Shown: positions 1 through 12,400 of the stretch, in pieces
Position numbering within the stretch: position 1 is the stretch's first letter
Layout of the letters: every line of letters begins with the position of its first letter
Assembly: GCA_964036275.1 (NCBI GenBank)
Contig: OZ038435.1
Location: forward strand, 21,496,559-21,560,558
Direction of reading: 5' to 3'
DNA: 64,000 nucleotides
Origin: Litoditis marina
Lineage: Eukaryota > Nematoda > Chromadorea > Rhabditida > Rhabditidae
The notes under the pieces: generated by a model
Databases searched by the model: none
What the model saw: only the letters and a program-made list of their open reading frames with translations
What the model was told of the DNA's origin: nothing
Translations under genes and position numbers: made by a program

Positions 1-39
1 ACTTGACTAAGGATGTATATAAGTTGTAACTCCTTCACT

Positions 40-300
40 ATCTAACTTTCTCTCTCTCTTCCTCTCCTATTCTCTCCTACTCTTTCTCTCTCTCTCTCCC
101 TCTCCCTTCTTTCTTTCTCTCTCTCTCTATTTCTTTCTCCCTCTCCTACTCTCTCATACTCTCGCTCTCTCCCAAGTATCCCTTCAGCACTTAGAAACGT
201 ATACCCTACTAAACTCAGCTTTCCCCGCTCGCTTGACTTGTCCGATTAATCGCTATGCAAAGTGTGTGTAGTCTAGCCTGTCTGGCGCCGCCCCGCGCTC

Positions 301-356
<56 letters not shown>

Positions 357-590
357 ACTATCCATCTCTCTCTCTCTTCATATCTATCTCTCTCTATCAC
401 TTTCTCTCTCTTGCTCTCACTCTCTTTCTTTCTTTCTCTCTCACTCTCTCTCTCTCTCCATCTCTATCTCTCTCACCCTCCCTCTCATACTCTCTTTCTT
501 CTTTTTTCTCCGTTTCTCTCTCTTCCTCTCTCTCTCACTTTCTGATTCTCTTTTTGCTCTCTCTATCTCTGCCTCCTCCCCCCCGTCTCA
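40..590. repeat. CT-rich low-complexity tract
   Basis: Long pyrimidine-rich stretch of imperfect (CT)n with a nearly pure run around 305-355. Open frames on both strands here translate only to SL/ER dipeptides and are not genes. Strong purine/pyrimidine strand asymmetry makes it a possible triplex-forming sequence. Confidence 0.9.
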
Positions 591-899
591 AAGCAATTCC
601 AACAAATTAGAGTGACGTTTTATCTCTAAGCAACTCCAATAAACACAGCCAAATGTTCTGCTACAGTACTTCGCCAGACAGGTGAACATTAATTCGAAGG
701 AAATCACCCTATTAAACAGGTGCTAGATAGGCTGCAGACATACTTCTAAGTGGATATTGGACATATATCGTGAAACTTGGAAATTCATGCTTTTTGTAAA
801 CATGTTCTGGAATAGGGTTGTTAAAAAATAAACTCGAACTCGAAAAACTCGAAACTCGATCAACAACTTCTTCTCTAGTCTATCGTTTATTTTCTTTCT

Positions 900-947
<48 letters not shown>

Positions 948-2334
948 TCTTTCTTTCTCTCTCTCCCTCTCACCCCTTCCAACCTTACTGGGGGTTTCGC
1001 TGTCTCGATCGTCGGTTAAAGGTCTAAAAAGGGCCGTTGTCCCGCGGCTAAAAAGCGCAGACTACCGTACCCAGTCTACGAATAATCTCATTTTCAGCCG
1101 ACATATTGATGTCGGCAAAAAAAGTGAATCGCACGGCTTCACTCAACGGATTCCCATAGCCGGACACGGTTTTTTATTCTGCTGTGTTTGTAGTCGAACC
1201 GCCCTTCGTTTTTCCATGAACACTGTGATGTGCAACGTTATGTTGCTCCATTTTCGAGCGAAACCAAGTTTCGCAGCTAGATCAAGCTACGAACTATATG
1301 TTACCCCGGGATAAGTCCCACGACGTAAGTAGAAAACTGGTAGACTTAGAAGAGCACTTAGCTGGGACTTAGGCTACGCAACACCACTTACCATGTTACC
1401 GCGCGGCTAAGTCCCATGATATTCGTCCTAGACACCCCTACAGCGTTTCTGCTAATCCCTAGAACAACCCATAGATTAGCTGTTTTTTATGATATAACAT
1501 TTTCGCATGAGAACATTGCTTGAGATCATTAGTACAATCATTCTCCTGCTTGATCATCGGATGGTCTTTGATCGAAGTTAGCCGGAGGTCTCGAAGTTCT
1601 TGTTCAATAGAAAGGGACCAAATCTAAGTTGTAGTTTCCTACACCCACAACAGACATTGCTAATTGCAACTGAGAACAAAGTGATCGAACTACAAAACCA
1701 GCACATAATCCCTCCTTCAACAATTGTATACATTCTTTCGTCGAAGATAGCTGGGATGTCGTTGACAAGTCTAACTTTATGGTCCCTTGTCCCTTCATAG
1801 CTTCATACCCTTTCAGTCCGCGATAGTTACATTGAGCAAAGTATGGTTATCGATCGTGGTTTACTGTATGCATCGCCCACGAACAATGATTATACATTGC
1901 GGGAGGTCGAGCTAAACAAACAGCAGATGATACGCTCTATAGCTCGCACATTTCCCAACTGGACTTGGGCAGTTTGCCAATGAAATTTCAAGGCAGTTTT
2001 TGAACATGTTGAAATACATCAAAACACTAGAAATTTATGTGAAGGGTTCTTCCCCTCCGTTATAATTTGTATTCGAGGAAATTTTCTGTAAAATGAATGT
2101 TTTCTCTAAATAACAGTCGTCCAAAGTTTTCGGCACGCTGCCAACGAGTCCAGTTGAGCATTATACTTTTCCCTCTACTGAACCCACCCCCTATAAGTTC
2201 TTCTTTAGTTTCTACAGGTAAAACATGCGGATATTGTCATTTCATTTCATTATCACATAACACGAGGTTTGCTGTCCTTGAGGATCACACTACATACATC
2301 CGAGTTGGCGATAATAGCTAGCTTATTAGATTGA
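591..2334. other. Intergenic DNA, no gene seen
   Basis: No exon chain with coding character or phase-consistent splice sites is visible. The stretch includes a second pure (CT)n run at about 900-945 and, at 815-870, a fragment of the AACTCG-rich element family that is better preserved at 63044-63160. Short open frames at 1600-1800 and 2097-2321 have no recognisable product. Confidence 0.6.
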
Positions 2335-2450
2335 GGTGGGCAGATGAGAGACAGGGATAGACAGTGAGAGGGAGAGAAAGAACGAGAGTGAGAGAGAGAA
2401 AGAGGGAGAGAAAAGAGAGAGAGAGAGAGAAAGAGAAAGGGGGGGGGATT
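2335..2450. repeat. GA-rich tract ending in poly-G
   Basis: Imperfect (GA)n with runs of GAGAGAGA, ending in nine consecutive G near 2441. Simple sequence only. Confidence 0.85.
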
Positions 2451-2629
2451 TGGAAAACAAATAGTGAATCTACTGATTAATCTACTTTTTCTGTGCTCTT
2501 TACACTCGACCGGGATACAACCCTAGCGAAATAGTGCGGAAAGCGAGAGACGCAGGATGAAATCGAAGTTCGGGGATGCAGTGCCTCGCGTACTGTACAG
2601 TACCCAGAGGGAATGTCTAGTCGACCAAA

Positions 2630-2877
2630 CTACAGACTGTACTCCTGAACCGTGCTCTAACACTACAGTAACCCTATCAAAGTGCTCCACGGTCAATTGT
2701 CCCGCCAGACATAGTTCAAGTAATATAGTTCTGAGCCTTGCCTCACTGCCATCGTACCTCTCCAAAAGTGCTCCATTGCCAATTGTTCGACCAAATTACA
2801 TAATATGGTCCTGAAACGTGCTTCAATGCTACCGTACCCCTATCAGAGTGCTCCATTGCCAATTCCCCCGCCAGACT
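2630..2877. repeat. Three-copy tandem repeat, about 83 bp
   Basis: Three diverged copies start near 2645, 2731 and 2811. Each begins CTGAA/CTGAG followed by a GTGCT or TTGCC block, then a CTACAGTAACC-like segment, and ends in AGTGCTCCATTGCCAATT or a close variant. Spacing is 86 and 80 bp. No coding potential. Confidence 0.7.
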
Positions 2878-2965
2878 TCGTGTGTTGTTTGGTGGCGATG
2901 TGATCCGGGGTGTGTCCTAGACCGCGTGACATAGGACAATCTAGCCAACCTGACTAGACGTCTAG

Positions 2966-2984
2966 CCCCCCCCCCCCCCCCCCC
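2966..2984. repeat. Poly-C tract, 19 nt
   Basis: Nineteen uninterrupted C residues, a potential i-motif or G-quadruplex on the opposite strand. Similar tracts occur at 6750-6767 and, shorter, near 8819, 9670, 45452 and 46293. Confidence 0.9.
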
Positions 2985-2999
2985 GCACGACTATTTCGG

Positions 3000-3440
3000 G
3001 GGGAAAACAACCTTTTCGTCTGGAATCAGGTTGCAACTTGGTTTCAAGTTGGAATGTAACTTGTTTCAAAATTAGGTTGTAAGTTGTTGTAAAGGTTGTA
3101 CATCTGGTTTGACTCATACTAGTACGTAACAAGCGGTAACCAGCAACTAGAAAATTGAAGTGGCAAAACAACCAGTAAAGTACCCTCTTCCGCAAGTTAG
3201 GGAAAAATAGAAAACACCGTTCTGTCTGAAGTCTAGACGCAGGCTGGATTGCAACTTGTTTCGAAGGAGGTTCAAAGCCTGGTTTGAAAACTAACTGGAA
3301 CAGAAAAGTAGAAAAAGAACTGGGAAGACTGAGTCATTGGCAATTTAATGAGGGAAAACAACTTTTCGTCTGACTCAAGTTGCAACTTGTTCTACTAGTG
3401 AATTGCAAGTTGTTCCAGAGGTTGAAACCTAGTCGGATTG
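3000..3440. repeat. Degenerate GTTGCAACTTG repeats
   Basis: Diverged repeated blocks built on TTTTCGTCTG, GGTTGCAACTTG and AAGTTGTTCC recur at about 3010-3100, 3200-3290 and 3355-3430. The blocks are internally self-complementary (CAAGTTGCAACTTG). No gene is evident. Confidence 0.55.
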
Positions 3441-3969
3441 TGCTCCACACAAGCCACCATTAAAATCTCTTCCTGATCGTTAAGGTGTGTTGCAAAAAAA
3501 CTTGATAGGCACAAGGAAGTGAGTTCCGAGCTTAAAGATAACCGAACCACCTTCTAAGAGATAGGATCTTAAAGAAATCGTTCCCCTATAATCTGAGTTT
3601 CACGAAAATTTTAAAAATCTCCGAAAAGTTTGCCAAAAGGTTCGATTGTTAACTCATAAGTCTAAATTAGAGCGGGACGGATTCTTTAAGATAGCGGTAA
3701 GGTTACATGAGTACCTAATTATGATTATAATATCGTTTCGTTCTTTGAAGTTTACTTATAGGCAATATAAATGGTCTGTTAAATAATACATGATAGATAA
3801 TTATAACCCAAGTCTGTGCCTCCAGTGAGTGGGGTAATCATAGAGTTGAGCAAGCATTTTTTACAGCTTGCAATTATTTCAAAAATTATACCTTCTGTTC
3901 AGTTTTTGTTAATCTATTGAACATCAAGTAACAAAACGTATCAATTATCGAGCAATTCAATTTGAAGTA

Positions 3970-4146
3970 CAGAGTACGTATGCTAGAGGATCCCGCCACC
4001 TCCATCCCATCCTGCGTCTCCTCGAACGTACGCTATTTCTCTGCTCTCACATCCCGCCGGGATGTGAGAGACGAGAAATAGTGAGGCAGAGCGAGAGACG
4101 CAGGATGGGATGAAGGTGCCGGGATCTTCTAGTATACGTATTCAGG
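3970..4146. mobile_element. Palindromic MITE, family B, copy 1
   Basis: An almost perfect hairpin of about 175 bp. Its ends read CAGAGTACGTATGCTAGA and, on the other strand, CTGAATACGTATACTAGA. The arms carry ATCCCATCCTGCGTCTC and its complement around a central TCCCGCCGGGA. Other copies lie at 16963, 20148, 55402 and 57405. It is non-coding and so depends on a transposase supplied elsewhere. Confidence 0.85.
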
Positions 4147-4215
4147 AGGTGACTCTATCAAATATGTAGTTTGAACTGCATACCCCGAAAATGCACAAGA
4201 ATCAAACTACAAACA
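4147..4215. mobile_element. Very short TGTAGTTTG palindromic element (family D)
   Basis: Left arm TATGTAGTTTGAACTGC and right arm AATCAAACTACAAACAC enclose about 25 bp. It is one of at least ten 55-80 bp elements in the window with GTAGTTTG...CAAACTAC ends, followed here and near 52230 by ACACAGCG. Confidence 0.55.
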
Positions 4216-4298
4216 CAGCGGGATGGGCAACATACACCGTCGTTGAAGAAAAACAGGCAAACGTCCAAGTTTTGTCAAACTTTGGGTATTTTGCCGGG

Positions 4299-4418
4299 TT
4301 AAAGAAGGACGATTATGTGGTCCAATCCCAACAGTCCTTTTAAGTTCAATCAATTTTTCAATTGCAGTCTAAAGGACCGTTGACACGGAATTGGTCCACA
4401 TTATCGTACTGCTTTAAA
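4299..4418. mobile_element. TTAA-flanked hairpin MITE, family A, copy 1
   Basis: A roughly 120-bp near-palindrome bounded by TTAA. The ends are AAGAAGGACGATTATGTGG and its complement; the centre is TTTAAACTGCAATTGAAAAA or similar. Ten copies occur in the window and this one is the most degraded. TTAA flanks recall piggyBac-type target sites, but the terminal bases are not piggyBac-like. Confidence 0.85.
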
Positions 4419-4499
4419 AGCACAACTCGAATATGGGCATTCTGCGGTTTAACTAAAAATATAACCTGGTTGTTCCCTAAATGTTCTAAAATATGGCTA

Positions 4500-4650
4500 T
4501 TGATCTGACCAAACTACAACTACAAATGCAGTTTGATGTTCTTGCAATCTCGTTATGAAATTCTGTCTCAACCAAAAATTGTAGTTTGATTTCAACAACA
4601 TTTGGGTATTATATTGAGTTCAAACTACAACTACAACTAGGTAATTCCCC
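4500..4650. repeat. Repeated CAAACTACAACTACAA segments (family D related)
   Basis: Inverted and direct copies of CAAACTACAACTACAA and TTGTAGTTTGA lie at about 4509, 4580 and 4620, separated by two copies of CGTTATGAAAT(A/T)(C/G)TG. The stretch looks like two or more family D elements side by side. Confidence 0.5.
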
Positions 4651-4864
4651 TCGCAATCCCGTTATGAAATATGGGTAATTCTCGGTGTCTCGAAGGAGAA
4701 AAAGTCGTCCCGTCTCCATGCCTGATACGCACTTCCCGCGCCAATATAGAAAAAAGTAGAGAACACGATAATTATAAAGAAAAAGGATATTATACAGACA
4801 ATTAAAGACCAAAAGTGCGTTTAGTATCGTATAGTTCGACAGGAAATTTGGAATAATACAGTTT

Positions 4865-5060
4865 TACTAAGTGAAATCACGTGACCTGAACGTGTACTAC
4901 ACGGACTCCTGTGGTACGTTTTTATCACGTAGCGAGACCTAAACGTGTACAAAATGAAATGGTAGCTTGATAGCACTCTTTCTGCTAACCTCACGTGATC
5001 TTAACGGGTACAGAATAAAATTGTGACTTGATAGTACACTTCACGTGACCAAAACGTTAA
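4865..5060. repeat. TCACGTGA-containing tandem repeat
   Basis: Four diverged copies of about 50-80 bp start TCACGTGACC, TCACGTAGCG, TCACGTGATC and TCACGTGACC. They are followed by AACGTGTAC-like blocks and ATTGTGACTTGATAGTAC. The CACGTG palindrome is an E-box core, but the periodic context argues for a degenerate repeat rather than an enhancer. Similar blocks are at 5340-5400, 6910-6960, 7390-7450 and 53290-53470. Confidence 0.5.
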
Positions 5061-5508
5061 AATTGTATCTTTATTCAGAAACGAGTAGTATAGCGGACAT
5101 TTCCGCTAGCAAACCATAGACGTTTCACAACACAGCTGTCCACGCATAAAACTTTGACGAAAAGTAAGATTATCGATTTTGGCAAACTAGTTGCAACTTG
5201 TCGAAAGTAACTAATCACACTTGTTCACCATTCCAAAGATGACATGGAAACGTATAGTCTGATCATACATCTCTCATCTTTACATATCTTCTACACGTTA
5301 CATTGAACATCTGCTAAAAAGTTTGGCAACTCAGTAACCCCTCACGTTTCTTCACGTGTGGAAGAACAACACGTGAAAACGTGTAGTTTGTTCAGAATAG
5401 TACGTTTGTACCCAAAAAGGGCATAGCTGGGAGGTTATATGTCTTTATTGAGTTCATGCCCGGCACACCATCATAAATGTATTCATCATTCATGCTCACT
5501 CTGCCGCG

Positions 5509-5516
5509 TATATATT
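5509..5516 (+). promoter_or_regulatory. Candidate TATA element
   Basis: TATATATT lies in an otherwise GC-richer stretch, about 20-30 nt before a GC-rich, ATG-poor leader that runs into the start codon at 5957. Position and composition fit a core promoter for the RING-finger gene. This is inference; no transcription start can be read from the sequence. Confidence 0.35.
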
Positions 5517-5519
5517 GAG

Positions 5520-5956
5520 TGCGGCTAGACAGTAGAGAGTGTCTGGAAGAAGAGCGCGCAGCTGCGAAACCGTTGAGCAGAGAGCACGCGAACCGTGGAG
5601 AGGCTTGACGACGAGTGGGACGAGACAGCGATATGTGGAAAGAGTGCGCAGAGAAGCGATCACTAGAGAGTGCGTGGGAAAGAAGAGGGCACAGACAAAT
5701 TATCGGTCAGAGTCACGTAGGAATTGGAGAGTGCTATGAAGTGGTAAAAAGAGCGTCAGCCTGGAGGAGGGCACAGACAACGTAAACATAGGCAGTGCGC
5801 GAACAGAAGAGAGCGCAGACAACTGGCGAGAAAGTGTGTGTAGGAGGAGGGCGCAGACGCTGTCTGATGGCAGGCGAGACAGTGTGTGCGGAGAGGAGGG
5901 CGCAGCTAGCGGGTGACGGGTGCGACTGGGCGTCGCTCCTCTGTCTATGAACCATC
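5520..5956 (+). other. Purine-rich leader with GAGGGCGCAGAC repeats
   Basis: About 430 bp in which GAGGGC(A/G)CAGAC recurs at roughly 60-bp intervals (near 5686, 5767, 5809, 5847 and 5897), mixed with GAGAGTG and AGTGTGTG. It precedes the first RING exon and is read as its 5' untranslated region or promoter-proximal repeat. The open frame at 5539-5739 runs through these repeats and has no recognisable product. Confidence 0.45.
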
Positions 5957-8900
5957 ATGCTAAAGGGTCTGGTCGGTCGGATGAGAAGAGCTCGCAGCGA
6001 GACGAGATCACCCAAGACGAAAAACACCCCTCAGGACAACGTCGACAAGGACTCCCTATTAGAGGGTATTGTGAGTTTTATTCTTTTTTTTCCGGAAGTT
6101 TGTACCTTATTTTTCGTCTTTTCATCGAGTTTTTGTGGTTTTGGACAATGTATCACCAATTCCCGATATTTTTCACGGTTCCCTCCATTTTACTGCGTTT
6201 TCTACATATTTTACACGATGGCGCACAGACAAATTTATGTATTCCCATGCTTTATAGCGGAAAACTGATAGAAAAGTAGTGGTGCTGATCTTTAGAATGT
6301 CTCATTCCCTTTATCTCTCTGTCCATCTCTCTCTCCCTTTCTCTCTTCCTAATGTATGCCTTGTTATTGGGGTGTGTCTACCACATGTGGTTGTAAAATT
6401 CTCTACGTAGTCTTAACCCCAGCCAAACGCCAAAATGTTTGCCAAATGCTCACAAAACTACTGTAGACATAACTTGTGCTGTATACAGTCTAGTCAAAAA
6501 AGGTAATATAAAGTTACGCTAACTTGCTCGGAAGCTGTTTCTAAAACTTTGGAGATAATTTGATAGTTTTGCTACTGCTTTTGAAAGGTAGCATAGTCAA
6601 GGACACCACAAAACACGACTGTCTACGGTTTCCGTTCTTTTCGTCTGTATAGTCATTTAGTTGCACCGTCGGGCGGCGTTTGTCCACAACAGTCTGGCTG
6701 TGTTTGTATGACATAGATATAGTGCGGGCCGCCGTCTCGCGATATTCCTCCCCCCCCCCCCCCCCCCGCTTTGTTTGTTTTATTGTCTGAACTTGGCCAA
6801 ACAGAGCGCGAGCGGTGCAAAATGTCACAATCGGACAATAACTGTCTTTTGTACCTTTCTGTTGATAGAACTAGTAATTCATGAAAAGTTGGGGCAAGTT
6901 AAGGCAAAAATGTTCACGTGAAAACGTGTAACTCACATGAACTTTGACGTTTTACGTGATATCTGCCCTTTCCTTAGTTCAATAATCGTTTGCTCTCCGG
7001 TGTCTTGGCGTCGAGCGAGACTTCTTTTTCCCCGGTTCAATTAATCTACTTTCTCTAATCCTACCGTAGTTGGTTCCCGCTTTGTACTCTGTAATATACT
7101 TTCTCAACAGAATCCGCTTTTTGTCTCGGGAAAATGTTCTCCTGATCTCACTCTTTTAATCAGGCTATGAGAAAGTTATATTCTCGGAATAAAAACTGTT
7201 CTCTCTTTACCGATAATTATACTTTCGCAGGTGCTAGTTAGCCAGGTGCGGAGCTTGATTTCGATTTTCCAATTAGCGCCTGTCTGCTGCTTGGTAACGT
7301 TTTGCGTCTACATTTGATGAAAGTAATAATAACAATTCTTATTACTTAAAACAGTCAAAGCTCATTAATAAAACAGTTTCGAGTTGCGGTCACGTGCACG
7401 TGTTTAAAGTAGCTTTTCACGGGGTACAACCAACTTTTCACGTAGATCAGCGTGATTTTTAGTTTTTGTGCATGAAGAACCTCGAATTTTCGACAATTTC
7501 TGCACACTTTTATCTGCAAAAGCAGAATATCGATTTTTGTCTAGTATAGCTCTGGGCTGCTTCAGATGACTGTTTCTTTGTGCTTATCAGTTTGTTTACT
7601 AGAAATGTAGCCGTTTTTCCGTCTCTTATCTGGGGTAGACACGGCTCTCGCTTTCCACGAACTCGTGACGTCATAGGTTTACTAGACACTTTTGGTGAAT
7701 TTTATATTTAAACGGGTGTTTTGGTTACCTAACCGAGGTTTTGGTTTGCTAACAACAGTTTCCCGTTAATTCTTTGATGGTAATCGGTTTTCGTTTTTGG
7801 TTACTTAGGGAACCTGTAAAAACGGTTACTTGTAGAACTTGCGGCTACCAAATCGTACTAGACACTTTTTGATTCGACTTGGCTGATCAGAGATCGCTGG
7901 ACAATAAAAAAGTCGTTTGAATTGGCGCCCGCAGTGGGAATGGGAATCTGAAATGTCGTTGGACGAAAAGGCAATTACCACGATTTATGGGGTTGCAATG
8001 GGAACTCAGACCATTGGCTGTTAATTACAAATTCGCGTTTGGTCGAAACTGTATTGCAACAAATCTAGAGATATATTGCGCCCCGAAGAGACGTCAGACG
8101 ACGAGGGGAAAAATCAATGTCTATGACATCCACGCTGTATAAACAGTTATTTACTGTTTTGCAACGACGCTTGTTCTGAGATATCGTGTCTAGTGGAAGT
8201 TGCAGCAGATTGTAGCAGGAATTGGTGATTTGGTAGTTTAGACAAGACAATTAGCTGAAGAACCATAATAGTCTAAAAGGGATAGTTTCTGCTCAATTTC
8301 CGTTTTAAGCTGAATAATAAAATCAAATGCATTTTTATTGACAAAGAGCTTTCTTTTAAAGAATAGTCCATTAGCTGTTGTATGATGAATGTCTTTCATT
8401 TCTGTGGTTCCACTTTACATCTGGCGCGCGTTGAATCAAACCAGATTTTGGTTGTAAACAATTCAGTTTGAACATTAGTGAGGTACATGCATACACCAGC
8501 AAAGTTGTCCGAATAGTCAGAAAAATTCGAAAATCGGACTACTTTTTCTCTGAAAATAAGAAAATCGGTCAACTTTTGATGGAAAAATCATGAATTTTCA
8601 CGTTTTCAAATTGGAAAACGGACTACTTTTTGTGGCTCAGTCGGACCTTACTGGTGTTTGGGTACATGCAAGAGGTGTTCACGTTTTTCACGTATTTTTG
8701 TTGAACAACATCCATACTTATGAATAGCCAGTGAAAAGTGTCCTATTTCCAATTGAAAATGATATTCTTGGCTCATTCTGCAACTCTGCGCCAGACGCCT
8801 AATAGATTACTAGTAGGAGGGGGGGGGGGATATTCTAGGAAGAGCGTAGATAAATTGGCCTGACTGCTTTCAGAGAACGGATTGCAAGAGCAATGAACAT

Positions 8901-9423
8901 TTTGTGAAACACGTCATTGTTCTATTAATACACTAATACACTTATTTGACGCTCTATATGAGAAACGTGTACCATTCACTTGAACTTATAGTTCTATCTC
9001 CAGGATTCTTCTAGGATGTAACTCAAATAGCAAGAATGTAACATAATCTTTACTTTTATCTTCATAACATTCTCTAGATCTTTGGTTTTGTTCTTGATCC
9101 TTTCATTTTTAGCGCAGTTTTACTACTGTAGTATGTAAATGTAGAACGTACGCAAGACGAGACAGGAGTAATATATCACTGGAAACGTCTGCGATGATTA
9201 AGGGCGGCGGCTTTGTTTTGGGGAGAGAGAGAGGAGAGAGAGAGAGAAGAGAGAAGGTGTCTAGACGTCGTTCGATTTAACTGCCCCCTAGTATAACATC
9301 TGGCCACGGGATTACCCTCTTTACACTCAGATAGAGGGAAGTGTGGACCAAGGCTAATGGGCAGCAGACAACAATAATAATAATAACAGACCTTTAAGAT
9401 TATCTCGTTTTCTCTTTCCTCTC

Positions 9424-9476
<53 letters not shown>

Positions 9477-12400
9477 TTCTCTACCCTTCTCTCTCCGGCT
9501 TTCTTCTCTCTCAGCCACCCCCACCCATTCCGGAACCAATTTCCGGTCTGTCACACACATTTCTTTTTTCTTTTCTCCCACATTCAATTAGTGCTACAAA
9601 TGTATCTTTTGCATTCTATTTACGCAGCCCCCAATCACATTTCTGTCTAGACTGACGTGCTTTTTATCAGCCCCCCCCCCCCGCGCCGCCTATTGTAATG
9701 TCTTGTTTACTAGACTTGCCGACGGGGATAATTGTCACGTGAAACATGTTTATGTGTGAACGTGAAGATAGGTGTGAATGTTAACTTACGTCTAACGGAA
9801 GAGTAAGAGTACATTATAAGACTCTACATGGGCACTTTATAGTTCTTGTTTAAAACTACAATAAAGTGTACTTTGCTAGTTCTTGTCTGCTAGAAAGACT
9901 ACACCCTTTTGCTTGTTTTCGCCAAAAAGCGGTTGCCAGACAGCTTAAACGGCTTATAAATCCGAGACGATCAAGTGTGGCATTATACGGAGCCCAGACG
10001 GGATGAGACACCCTCTATTGGTCCACTGAATCCCGATTATCCCTGAAATCTCTCTGATTGCACCCCATTTGCCCCCTACTTTGCCCTTGTCCATATCCGG
10101 ATATGGACAGAGGCGAAACAGGGGGCAAATAAGGTGCAATCAGGGAAAAAGTGGGGAAACTTCCGAGAAACGTCAGGGAAATTTCAGAGAAAAATTAAGC
10201 AAATTTTTTTTCCACATTCAGAAATATTTCTCACTTTGATACTATTTACGGTGAATTGTTAACATTACGTGAGAATGACCATCTCCACAAATTCCTAACT
10301 GATGCTCCTCAGATTAGATAAGCATCTATTTTCCCTGCTTATTCTTTTATAGAAAACAAAGTGTTTTCAAAAAGAAATAGCCAAGAGAAAGTCTTTCCTT
10401 CAACATCTAATCAAAGTTAAACTTTTTTCGAATGTTTCAAAGCGCTTTCAACACGAGCGAAACGACTTGAACTAGACGAATTGCGCACCGACGCACCCCT
10501 GGCTGCGCCGTATCTAGTACGGGTTTCTCAAAAGTGCGGCAGAACACAGTTTTGACCGGTATCTTCAACGAAATGACACTAAAACTTTATAATGTGTAGG
10601 TATAAGGTTCTGCTAATAGATTATAGTGAAAAAAGTGGTAAATCAACATTTTTCTCTATCTCTGACACTTCTCTGACATTTCCCTGATTTCACCCTATCT
10701 TCTCCCTGGTCCACCCCTGACTTACCCCCCTTTCACCCCAGAAAAAGCAGAGAAATTCTTCCCCCCTGATGCTCCCTGACAGATCAGGGAACGTCAACTT
10801 ACTATGTCTAAGCGGCGACCCGCGTGGTAGCCGATGAAAATTACTAGTGAATTGACGGGGAACTAGAGACAAAAAGACGCGTGATTCACCAATACCTCAC
10901 CACTTTCCAACCAAACGTTGTGGCCCTAAAATTAGTTTAGATAGCATGCCTGTAAATGCAGGAGTATCTCGTCACGTTTTTTCTCACGGTGACCTGCCCT
11001 CTTCTATTTGCCCCCATTCGAATATCTTTCCATTTCCCGCCCTGTCTGACCGGGTTACGGTAGCGGGTGTCTGGAAATGACGTCATGTCTGTTATCTGTC
11101 TGGGTCGTCTGTAATCCAACCCGATTCGAGTTGGCAGCGGCCCAAAAGTCGGATCTCCCGAAACAGTATACCTAGTTAAGAGACGCAGACTTTTCAACTC
11201 TGTTTCCTTAACACTTCTTGGTTTGCTTGAAATCCGACGACTAAACACATGTTTTTTAAACATGTAAATGTACACGTTAAAGATGCGTATTGATTTTCTC
11301 CTCTTTCAGCAGCGAATCGTGAACAAATGTGACACGGAAAACCAGACTGCCCCCGGCGCCACGGAAGACGCGTGTTGCGTGTGTATGGAACGTGTGCCGA
11401 ACGTGACTGCGTACCCGTGTGCCCATAAGGTCACGTGCAGAAGGTGTTCTGCCCTGCTTATAAAGGTACGAGAATGTGAAATTCGGTTGATGTTTTCAAA
11501 GATTTGTATCAAAACGGAAACTTTGTATCACTAAATTCTATCCCATACAGTTCGTGAACCGCTAGTTATCGATCTTGGGTATAATAGTCGTTGCCAATGG
11601 AAAGGCGGGAGGGTACTGTATATCTCACTTCCCGCTGTCTACGCACACATGTATTCGATTCCAAAGCTCTCCGTGATTGTGCTCTAATAGCGCAGTAGTT
11701 AGCGCTCTGCTACCAATCTTTTGCTCGCAGGTTCGATTCCGGCGAGAGACAGAGATTTATAAACTTGGCACTCACTATAGTTGTAGTTTGGTCTGTTTGG
11801 TTTCACAGAGTCTCACATCTGAGCCAAAATGATACCGAAACCAAACTACATACACATCATATACAACCGAGTTAACTAGGATTAGCTGCTTCCCCTCAAA
11901 TTGCCTATAGTTGCGTATTTTCGTCCAGACAGCTACAGTACCCTATTATTGTCCGATAATTATTCCCGATTTGTTGCAGGAGGCCAACGACAATGGTCGT
12001 ACGCAACTGCAGTGTGTGCTCTGCCGCAGTATCATTACCAAGTTCCGCTACACTAAGAAGATAAAAATCACTGTGGTTAGTTGTTGTTTTACTAGTAAAG
12101 TGATTGGCAAAGTTATTGGGTGACGTGATCGTGTAGTTACATCAGTTTTCGTCCTATTTCTATCGAGTTTCTGATCTGTATCACAAACAATCTGCTGATT
12201 CTATCTTACCAGTTGGTACAACTTCACGTACTTTTAAAAATGATCCAATTTCCAACTGGATAATATATTACCACCTTGAAATGAAACCGACTATGACCCA
12301 TCTATTTCCCACCAGATAAAGTTGAGATCTGAATGTAAATGTTTATGTATTATAAGTCATGTATTTATATATAGATATGTATTATATATGTCTCTATTTC

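Noticed and set aside
255..545. Ser/Leu-rich small protein
   Set aside because: Pure translation of (CT)n.
5539..5739. Arg/Glu-rich open frame before the RING gene
   Set aside because: Follows low-complexity GAGGGC(A/G)CAGAC repeats; better explained as untranslated leader.
7231..7293. Possible extra RING-gene exon (63 nt, acceptor TTTCGCAG, donor GTAACG, phase 0)
   Set aside because: Fits the phase but has no family support; a 63-nt open stretch between AG and GT arises easily by chance.
11680..11752. tRNA gene
   Set aside because: B-box is good but the arms do not fold into a clean cloverleaf, no anticodon is clear, and the segment is embedded in a repeated TIR element.
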